Source: Toxoplasma gondii ME49 (lineage: Eukaryota; Apicomplexa; Conoidasida; Eucoccidiorida; Sarcocystidae). Taken from it: a DNA stretch of 64,000 bases. The notes beneath the pieces are model-generated. The model searched no databases. It saw only the letters and a program-made list of their open reading frames with translations, and was not told where the DNA came from. The stretch is from contig NC_031478.1 of the NCBI RefSeq assembly GCF_000006565.2, forward strand, positions 5,170,212 through 5,234,211, in the 5' to 3' direction. Positions 50,901 through 60,900 of the stretch are shown piece after piece (position 1 is the stretch's first letter; every line of letters begins with the position of its first letter). Made by a program: the position numbers and the translations under genes.

Positions 50901-53043
50901 ATATTTGTGACCACAACAAACAAGGGTAGCGATGCTGTGACGGCCCAGATACAGACTCTCTCCCAGTTCTGTAGATATGGTAGAGGATTAGCTTGAGTTA
51001 AGGTCATGCGATGGGTGGAAATAGTTTTTCCTGCCTGCGTCTTTGAATGTATATTCTCTCTTTTTTTCTCTGCCTCGCTTTCTGTCTCGCACTAACTTGT
51101 TTCCTTGTCGTTATGGTTTTTGTGAGAAGTGAGAGATCAAAGCGCAGGGCGGTATCCTCCCTACGGATGCTTCACTTGCATTCTCGTTTTTTCAGGTGTC
51201 CGTTGTACAAGTGCGGCGAGGTTGTCCGAGAGGCCTTTTGGAAACGCTTTTTGTCTGCTCAAAGTTATTCGCGTTTCCTCGATTTCCAGCTTCGCCTGCT
51301 GGTCGAGAGACACCCGGCGTTTAGCTGGTGTCCTGCCCCAGGATGTCCGATGGCTGTCGAGCTTCGAGAGCATGCCAGTTGTTTTTCTTCTCCTCTTTTC
51401 GCCCCGCCAGTCTCTCACCAAAGCACTTACAGTTCTTCTACACACAACCCAAGCAACTCTCTCTCTTCTTCCTCTTCAGCTTCTTCTTCTTCTTCCTCTT
51501 CAGCTTCTTCTTCTTCCTCTTCTTCCTCTTCAGCTTCTTCTTCTTCAGCTTCTTCTTCCGCTGCTGCGTCTCCAGTCTCTTCCTTGGTCTCTTCCTCTTC
51601 AGTCTCCGCTGCTACGCCGTCTGCGTTTGCGACTTGCAGTTCCGGACGGCTGGCTGGGGGAGATGTCTGCTGCGCGTGTGGAACGCGCTTTTGTCTGTAC
51701 TGTGGGGAGGAGCCGCACCGTCCGGTGCCTTGCGACATCATCCGGAGCTGGAATGTGAAGAATCAGAGCGAGGCAGACAACATGACGTGGATTCTCGTTC
51801 ACACGAAGAACTGTCCTACCTGCAAGCAGCCGATCGAGAAGAACCAAGGCTGTATGCACATGACGTGCCGCTGCGGCTTCGAGTTCTGCTGGCTCTGTCT
51901 CGGGGACTGGAAGAGACACCAAACGAGCAATTTCTACAGATGCAACGTTTACGAGCAAAGACCGCCCGATCCCAGTGAAGAAAAACGCAAAAAGGCGAAG
52001 GAATCTCTAGAACGATATGCGCACTACTTTGAAAGGTATCCACCCTTCGACGTCCATGTCTGGCGGCTTGTCTCCGCGTGTCTTTTGCTTTGTTGACCTC
52101 TCCGTTTTTGTCTCTCTGTCGATCTCCAGCTGCATCGTTCTCTGTATCGAGATCTCTCGGTCTCTCTGTCTAGATAGGATCTTCCGCTGTCTCGAGACCA
52201 GACCGCTCTGTCTCTCTCTGTCGATCTGGCAGTGCATCTCTGTATTTGTGGGTGTGTCTTTGTCTGAATCAACCTTTCTCTTCCTGTCTCGAAATCGGTG
52301 TAGTTGTGTCGATGTACGTCGTTCAGCTGGTATTTTTGCGTGGACATGGATGCATGTCTGTGCGGACATGTCAACATGTCGTCTGTTTCGGAGTGTCGAT
52401 TTCTTTGTGTGACACCGGGGACTTGTCTCTGGTCTTCCGGGGGGGGGGGGGGGGACGTCTACCTGCATGCATCCGTGAGTTGCTCTGGCGCAGCGGACGG
52501 AGAGAAGCGCCGAGTGCGGTTAAAAGGGATGCATGGTTGTTTTCGAGAGAGCACCGCTCGCGATCTCGAACGCCGAGGAAGGCGGACTGTTTCTGTTTTT
52601 CTCGGATCTGTGTTAGGTACCGGGCGCACGCACACGGGCAGCGCGTGGCGGCAGAGAAGCAGATGACGCAGGTGAACAAGCAGATGCGGCTTTTGCTTCA
52701 GCGAAGTTTGCGAGACATTTCCGAAGTCGAGTTTCTAGAAGAAGCCGTCAAGCAAATCATCGAGTGTCGGCGAATTCTGAAATGGTCCTACGCGTTCGGC
52801 TACTTCGCAGACTGGCAGGAGGCGCATCAGAAACATCTCTTCGAGTACCACCAAGGCCAGCTGGAGCGCAGCCTAGATCTGCTGCAGGAGAAGACCGAAA
52901 CGTTCGATCCCGACGACTTCCTCGGAGGCGAGAGACTTCTCCGCCTCCACGTTTTCAAAGCGGAACTCATCGACCTCACGCGAGTCATTGGCGGATTCTT
53001 CAGAAAAATCTGCAATGTCTTCGAGGACGAATTCTGCACCTAA
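47933..53043 (+). CDS. Ariadne-type RBR E3 ubiquitin ligase with degenerate RING1
   Basis: RING-between-RING ubiquitin ligase: RING1 would bind the charged E2 and the Rcat cysteine would take the ubiquitin. Exons: 47933-48145, 48729-48838, 49246-49327, 49981-50276, 50699-50761, 51196-52035 and 52617-53043, giving 676 residues, all in phase. The acidic N-terminus and the UBA-like stretch (residues 72-135) match Ariadne proteins. A Ser/Ala run (about 148-205) precedes RING1. RING1 has C210, T213, C227, H229, S232, C235, C256 and C261, so two of the eight ligands are missing. The IBR starts with C300 and C305, then carries a roughly 105-residue Ser/Ala insertion before CCACGTRFCLYC. Rcat is intact (CPTCKQPIEKNQGCMHMTC) with the likely catalytic Cys474. 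Residues from 535 form the helical Ariadne domain. The ATG at 47933 has a good context; the frame stays open upstream, but only from a GTG. Confidence 0.93.
48506..48632. repeat. TA and GATA microsatellites in RBR intron 1
   Basis: TA runs at about 48506-48523 and 48588-48610, the second followed by a few GATA units. Both lie inside intron 48146-48728, which is otherwise pyrimidine-rich. Confidence 0.85.
50017..50190 (+). repeat. TCT/TCC repeat encoding a Ser/Ala tract
   Basis: About 174 bases of TCT, TCC and GCC codons within ligase exon 4, coding for a run of Ser with a few Ala. It is a pure pyrimidine strand apart from the Ala codons. Length variation between strains is likely. Confidence 0.9.
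50877..50902. repeat. (TA)n microsatellite in RBR intron 5
   Basis: TA run of about 26 bases in intron 50762-51195. Confidence 0.85.
51455..51610 (+). repeat. Second TCT/TCC/GCT repeat, inserted in the IBR domain
   Basis: Ser/Ala-coding repeat in ligase exon 6. It falls between the second and third metal-binding cysteines of the IBR domain, a place where related proteins have a short loop. Confidence 0.9.
52439..52454 (+). repeat. Run of 16 G in RBR intron 6
   Basis: Sixteen consecutive G in intron 52036-52616. Such a run can form a G-quadruplex and is prone to sequencing or assembly length errors. Confidence 0.9.
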
Positions 53044-54939
53044 ACAACGACGGGGAAGGAAACGCACCGGCGGTGGCAAGAGAGAGCAGAAGCGCGGAAC
53101 CGAGAGAAGTGGAGAGAGAGGAAAGAGAGGAAAGAGAGAGGAAAGAGAGAGGGGAGAAGATGGAGAGAAAGAACAGGCATGCGATAGAAAAGAAGGGAGG
53201 GATTTCGTATGTTTGTTCGATGCTGAGAGATAGAAAAAGGACGAGACAACGGCCCGTCAGTATGGTCCGGCGACTTTCGCGAGGCAACATGTCGACATGG
53301 GTGTGTTGGGAGACACTGGACACAATGAGATACTCCAAAGTATTTCGCCCAAATGCAAAGGCAGACGCAGGAGAAACTTCCTGCCTGCATGCAACCGAAT
53401 CTGCGCAGGAGCCCACGTGCATGCAGGTGCACATGTCGACCACACTCCACGCACATGTGTGAAAGTTAGTAGATATAAATCCGTATGTATTCAAGTTCAT
53501 ACGGATATATCAATGTAGACTCACGAATATATAGATTCACCGAGTAAATCTGAACGTATGCATGCATGCTTCAACATGAATACATGCAGCATCACGCGTG
53601 TGGGGAATGTGATGGCATAGACCGCAGGAGTCGGTTGATGTCTCACTTCAGGCGATTGGCGGAGGGGCAAGTTCGCATGCACTGAGGAGAGAAGCGTTGC
53701 GAGAACTTGCGGCATCGGACACCGCAGAAACGAACGTTCGATCTCAAAGAACGAAGCGGAGAAGATACGTCGCAAAAAAGAGAAACAAGGTGCACAAAAA
53801 CAAAGCAACTACAGGGGAACGACTCTGTGTACATGCATATATATATATATATATATGTATATTACAAAGATATATGCACAGGTATATCTGTGTAAAGGGA
53901 AATTATGCATGTGTGCATTTATGTATCTATTCACATATAGACATATATATATATATATATATGTATGTATACGTAGGTGTAGACGAAGTGTTTTTCATTG
54001 TCCTGAATGATGTCAAGGGGCGTTGGCCTGATCGACGCCAGCGCCACGACGAGGTCTGCGTTTTTTCGAGATCAAGTCTTTTAATTCAAAGCGTTTCTCC
54101 TCGCTCACTCCTTCCTCCCTCAAAGGCACACAACCAGTTCTTTTCGTCTATCCCCATCTGCATGCAACACCGGCAACTGGCACGGAACGACATGTGTGCG
54201 CCTATAAACTTCGACGCATGTGGGTACGTAACTCTGTGAGTTTGTCAAAGGTTTTGTGGCATTTATACATATATATATATATATATATACGCAGGTAAGA
54301 GCATACGTTTTTCGATTCCTTGGTGTAATGAATATATATATATATATATAGATAGATAGATAGATATAATTATACATAAATTACAAGGTTGATAAGAGTA
54401 TATGTTTGTCGACTGCTTGGCGCGATAGACATGCACTGAACGTAATCTCACATATACATGTATAAACGAATATATATATATATATATATATGTTTACACG
54501 TATTCGTAAGAGGAGGGGTGCATAGGTTCGTTGATTTCTTTATGCCTGTTGAGCTTTGAAACACGGACCAAGAGACGCGTTTTTCATCTCTCGTAGGAGA
54601 TGTTGTTTTTGCGGTTCGCCTGTTCTGGTGCGCGAAAGAGGGGATGTTTCATTCCTTGAGGTAAGTGTTTGACTTTGTCCGCCAGACTCGACGGTCGACT
54701 TCGTTGCAGAGAGGACGAATGATTTATTTTCTTCGCTTTTCTGTCTCGTCCGTTCGTCCTCCCTTTTCTGAACCGTGAAAGTGTTCCAGCGACTTCACGC
54801 TTCCCGGCCCATCCCCCTCTTTCTTCTTCATCTGATTCTTCCTCGTCTTTTTCGTCTCCCTTCTTTTCGTCTCCCTTTCCGCGGTCCTGTTGCAGCTTCG
54901 TGGCGCTGCATGACCTCTCTTTCTTGTCGTTGCCTTTCT
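53044..54939. other. Spacer between convergent RBR and NOM1-like genes
   Basis: 1.9 kb where the two genes meet tail to tail, so it holds both 3' UTRs and terminators. It contains five TA-type microsatellites and no recognised coding sequence. Confidence 0.6.
53837..54491. repeat. Group of five TA/GATA microsatellites
   Basis: TA runs at about 53837-53858, 53943-53963, 54266-54290, 54331-54350 (followed by GATA units to 54367) and 54468-54491. They sit within 650 bases between the convergent genes. Confidence 0.85.
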
Positions 54940-57900
54940 CTACGCGTCAAAGGCGAAGGTGTTGGGGTCCTCTTCTTCGTATCGCTCTTGTTTTTTCATA
55001 AACCAGATAACGCGGCTTATCACATCCTTCCGGATCCCGCAGGCGGGTGTGCACATGGCTCCCTTCGCGCGGACGCACTTCCCCTGTCTCCCCGGCATGC
55101 ACGCTGCATTGACAGACTCTTTCGCTCCCTTGCCGTTCTCGCTGCATGCGTTCTTTCTCGCCTCCGGCAGAAGTACATCTTCGAGAACGAGGAGAAAAGC
55201 CTCGCGGACGTCCGGCAGAGCAGAGAGAGACAAGAATGGTAGCAGGGGAGACGCCGTGCTCGGGCCGGGCAGGGGGACGGACGCGAACGCAGGCGAACAC
55301 AACAGCTCTGTGCAGAGCTGCAGAAAAAGAAGAAGGAGTCGAAAAAGGACTCGATACGTTTCGCGTCTTTAGCAACAGGCCAGCATCAATCGTGAAGCAA
55401 TACAAACACGAAGGAGGCGAATGCGAGAGAGAACCGGACGCAAAGGTCGAGACAGGAGTGGCACCCCCAGACAGAAACAGAGCAAAGAAAGAGACACAGA
55501 TACCAACACTGAGAAACAGAGATACCGGGATCGAAAGACAGAGATAGAAAACAAGCCACAGATAGACGCGCGCAGGCAGAGAAAGACGAAACGAGAGACA
55601 TGTGCAAGCAGAGAAGTACAGCGCCTTCCTGAGACACGGCGACAGGCAGCGATGGCTTGAGAGGGCTGTCACAGGGCAGGAAGATAGGGAGAACACGGTA
55701 CAAAAGGTATGACCGTAACTGCAGAGTCTGGACGGAGACGGAGGCGCGCCAAGAAAGCGCATAAAATATTAAAAAAGGCACAAAGCACCACTGCGAAATC
55801 ACGAAATAAACAGGAAGTGTATTTCGTCTCTGCCCACGCACCTCTTTCAGAAAAACGCCAAGTTTCCCTGACAGACCCATGTGAGCGTCGGCCTGGCCCT
55901 TCTCGCCCTCGAAGCTGACGAAGCGAGTAACTCGAAGCTCGACGACGCCGATGCGGATCTGCATTTGCACGCAGAAAGTTTTAAAATTCTGAAATCAAAA
56001 TGCCCGCCTCCAGCCGCGTGTGCAGAGACCGCGACCGAACGGAGTTGCAGCAGAACGAATCGAAGAAAAAAAGAAAAAACGGCTTGCTAGTACGCGAAGC
56101 GAGAGACTTCTTTTCTCTCTCCATCTCTTCATCCTCCAGAGGTCGAAAGCGGACAGTTTTGCCGTTGAAGTGCCACTTGCGTTTTCTTTTCCCTCTCATG
56201 TTCGTGTTCTCTCTGTTTTGTTCCTGCCTGTTTTTTCTGTCTCTTCTTCTCTCCACTTCCCTTCTTCTTCTCTCCAGTTGTCTCCTTCTCGCTCCCGTTC
56301 TCTCCACCATCTTTCTTTGTCCTCCTCTCCTCCCCATGTCACTTGCACTCTCTCTCCCTCTCTCCCTCTCTCCCTCTCTCCCTCTCCCGCTGCGCTCTCC
56401 CGTGGTCTCTGTGTGTGGCGACTTTGTCGCGTTTCCGTTTCTGTGTTGTCTTTCGTTCCTCACGAGAAATGCCTCGAGCCTCGCAAGGTGCAGAAGCCTC
56501 CTGAGAGGAAAGCCGTGGGCAGCGGAGTTCTGCGCAGCCAGGCCTCGCTGCGTCACACGTCGAAAGACTTTTCCTTCCTTGTCTGGCGGCAGCAGGCAGG
56601 CGCACGGTCCGCGCGCTCGCCTCTGATTCACACTCGCCCTGCCGCTCCCTAGAGGCCCCAACAGAGGAGGCTGCTCAGCCTCTGCCTCCAGACGGCCCCA
56701 AGACGCGCAGGAGCAACGCGCACACAAGCGGGCAATGACGAGGGCGTAGAACGGATTGAAGGCCGACTGCTGAAGCGAAATGTGCAGAAGCACCGCGACC
56801 GCCGTGGTGACCTGAAAAAAATAAAACGGCACTGGCGGTAGAGACTTCACAGAGGTCACCACGAGCAACGGACAGATTTGCTCCGATGCCTGCATCTGTG
56901 TATTGACAGATACAGGTACACACACAAACTGCGTATGCACTGAAGGTGTCTTTCTCCGCTGGTGAGCAAGAAGGCATTCGTAGAAAAAATGGCGAGGAAT
57001 GGATTTGAGAGACATGACATTTTACGGAAACATACAAAGTTCTTCTTTTTATTGGTCCGAGGTACAAGCTGAAGAAGGCGCTTGACGGCGTCGTTGGGGC
57101 TTTCGGCGCTCATGATGGCCAAGAAAATCTTTTTCTGCTCCTCGGAGTGCAAACTGCATGCAGGCCACATACAAAACAAAGAACGATACACCTACATGAG
57201 CCGACGACTCTTTGCACAGACCTACATGCCCACACACGCACGCGACTATGTATTCATTTATATATATATATATATATTTCTGTTTAAACAAAAGAGAGAA
57301 TGAGAACGCGGTGTGTCTTGAAAGGTGTACACAAACAACTGCAGAAGAATTTCTGCCAGTTTACCAGCACCCGTCTCCTCCTAAGCAGCCGCACACATGC
57401 ATCCGTCGTTCTGCATGTCTCTCTCTTTGCGCCCCTGTAAATCCCCGTCTCGTTTTCTGTATCTTCCCTTCCTGATCTATCGTCCACCTGAATCTATCAA
57501 CCCGCCTACCATATTCATCACTGCTGATCTTTCTATACCTACGTATATATATATATATATATATACGCACATGCAAATACATGCATATGTATGTATAAAA
57601 GCATATAAATATTTTTGATATTGGTATGAATATGCACACAGGTGAATATGCGCTCTGCATGTCTCAAAGAGAAGCGTGAGGGACGCATGCACAGGCGGAA
57701 AAATCTTCCAGTCCTAAAAGAAAAAATACATGTATAAAGATACATACGTATGCACACGCGAATCCCTCCAATATACGTGTACGAGCACATATCCATGTAC
57801 CTATATGCATATATATACATACATACATACATACAACTATACAAAAATAAATGAAGAGAGAGGCGTGCGAAAGGAAGCACACAGAGCCATGTGGAAGTGA

Positions 57901-60900
57901 GACTCAAGGCATGGTGGAGAACAGAGAATCCTGTTCTCAGATGGCAGATATATAGAGAAGAGAAGCCGCTGAATGTTCGCCGACCGTAGCTTCGCAGCGA
58001 GATCGAGAAGAGCTTTCTCGCTTCCTGTGTCTCCTAAACAAGACTGTTTCTCTTTCTCGACTCGGACGGATTTGTGAGGAGAGACAGGAGGCCGGTGCGA
58101 AGACGGAGACACAGAAACGACACCGTCTTCAACTTCTTGCCAAGAAGACACGCCGACCAGAACGGATTTTCCTTCTCCTGCACACTGCCGAAGCGGCGAC
58201 TGTGCCAGCAGAGGACTTGTCTGAAGCCACCGACTGAAAAAAAAACAAAACTTCGCTTTACAAATGCATGGGCTTGGCACCACTGGATTGATGCACTTAA
58301 CACGGGGACCGCGAACCACGAGGAACGAACGAAGGAGAGGACGCGGGCGAAACAAGCGAGAAAAGTCGAAGAGTCTCTGAAAAGACGAAGAACCTCACGG
58401 ATTGGTCGGAATGGAGACACGGGGGAAAAGGGAAGCAGAAGCAGAGGCAAAGATGAGAGAGAGAAACGAAGAGCGTGAAAGGCAAAAAAAGAAGAACAAG
58501 CGAGAGAAGAGCCGGAAAGAGACGACGAAAGGGAGAAGGAAAACGAGAGCGTAAAAAGAAGGAGAAAGAAAGAGAAAAAGACAGCTTGTGGTGACGTAGT
58601 GGAGACCATGCTGGAATGACGTTTCTAGCTCCACTGGTCAAATTGCACGAACTTCGAGATCACAGAAAATGAACACAGGCAGGCATAAGAAGACCAGGTC
58701 CTTTTCCACCAACACACACGCAACAGGAAGGTCACATGTCACTACAACAATACGACTAATAACTCTCTTCACACTCCCTTCCTACGCAGATACAAATATA
58801 CATATATATACATATATATACATATATATATATATATAAATATATAAATATATATATATATATATATACTTGAGTGCGTATGTCTCTCTCTCTGAATCTT
58901 GCTTCACGTCAACATCTATGCGCGCGTGGTTGTGCATGCAGATCTTCCGCTCTCGATCAGCATGAAGACTAGGCTATGAAACCCATCGACAAGGGTGTGA
59001 AGAAAGTTCTCTGTTTTTCCAGTTCAACGTTCCTCACCGCATAGCTTCTTGAGAGGCTTTGGACGCGAGGTGAATCGTGTTCCCTTTGTTGTTTTTCAAC
59101 TCCTCCAGTTCACGAGCCAAATAGTGAAGGCGCCCTGCAAAGAATCAAGGGGCACGATATCGCTCTTCTAAAGGAACTTTTGAGCACTCCAGCAAAGCAC
59201 AAGACGCATTCGTCCTCTCTCTTTCCATATCCTTTTAGACCTGCTTTCCTTCGTTTCCTCTTTTTCAGCCTTTGCTTAACGCATCTGGATGCAGACAACG
59301 AGACAACTCATTTGCATCTCGTGTTTTCCAGAAACCAACGAACCCCCCATGAGACTATGCGTTCCTGAAAAGTTCTTTTCTTCCGCGACTCTCTTGTGCG
59401 CGCATGCACGCTTCTCGTGCCTCCACAGGCAGCCACAGGAAGGACCGCTTTGTCGCTTTCGCGTCTCTCCATGTCCTTTTTCCACCTCTCTGGATCTTTC
59501 CACCTCTCTGGATCCCTCCGCCTCCCCCTCCCGGTTGTCCTGCGTCCTCACCTGTCGTCGCTGGCTGCTCGCCTTCTTGCCTCTGCCGCAAGGCGCCCGA
59601 GAAGCTGGTAGACACACGCGCGAGACGCGCTCTTTGTTCCTCGCGAGTCTGTTCTTCGAAAGGTCTTTCCTCGCGGCCCGAGTGTACCTGCACCTCCCTT
59701 TCGCCTTCGCCGCCTTTCACTCTTGTCATCAAGAAGTTCCAGGCCTCTTTGAACAAGACTGGGTTGTCGTTTCTCAGCTTCCCTCCCCCCAAACGGAGCA
59801 CCATCAGCAAGCACTCCACCTGGAACTCCACCAGAGGTTCGTTCCTCTCCCCGTTCTTCGCTTCTCCCTTCTCCTTCGTCGTCGCTACCTTTCCTGAGAG
59901 ACGCTGGAGAAGGCCGAGGAAGACGGCAGGCTGGACGACGTTGAAGTCGAAGAGGAAGCACAACGCCATGAGCGTGTGCCGAACGTACAATCCCACCGGT
60001 TCGCCGGTCTCTGTTCGGCGGTCCGCCTGCGCGAGCGCAAGAGGAAAGAACTTCCGGAACGCCTCGCCGAGAGCCGCGAGGAGCTGAGAGCAGAGGCTCG
60101 CGTCGAGGAGACAACTCAAGCCGCAGCAGAGCGCCGTCTGCGTGGCGACGAGAGAGGCAGTGGAGAACTTGCTCTCCACCATGCTCTGCATCAGCAGCCG
60201 AACAATAATGCAATTCACCTCCTGAAAAAAAGAGATCTCTTGCTCTCTGCGTAAACCTCGGACATCTCGTGGCGTCAAAGCCGGGCTCGTAGCAGGCACA
60301 GGAAGCGCTCCAGAGAGAACCTGAAAAACGAAAGTATTGTGAAAAAAGAAGATACGAGGAAAAAACTCAACGGAGGAGATGAGATAAGAAATGCCGATTA
60401 TAGACAGTTGTATGTGAAAGGAAGAAATGTCTGGTATTTTCATAAAGAGAAAACGACGACTCTGAAAAAGTCGAAAGACAAACTACGTGCATGCATTTCT
60501 TCTATAAACATACATCAACCGGAATTCGAGAAAACGACCCAGCCAACGACGTTCTCATTCATATATATAGATCTATACATGAATTTGCTAGTATGGATTT
60601 CTGTAAATAGATATGCCTAGACCTCTACGCATATGGGCATGTGCATGCATGTAAACAAAGGCACACGAATATACATAAATGCACATACATGTACATACAT
60701 AAAAGACATAGAAATGAGTGCATAAAAACGTTTGTTGTTTGTGAATATTTCTTCGCATTTGAATTTGAAAACGTTCTTCACGAGTTTCCATGAAGCCGAG
60801 TCAGGAGTGCAGACATCTAATGGGCGCACACCTGCGCAGAGGTGCACCCAGAGCGTTTGTAACTCACTTGTGTCAGGGCAGCCTTGACTTCCTGGGAGAT

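Noticed and set aside
60222..60320. Alternative longer start of NOM1-like exon 3 at 60320
   Set aside because: Starting after the stronger acceptor (T-run then CAG) at 60221 aligns residue for residue with the family, whereas the longer form adds about 33 unmatched residues.
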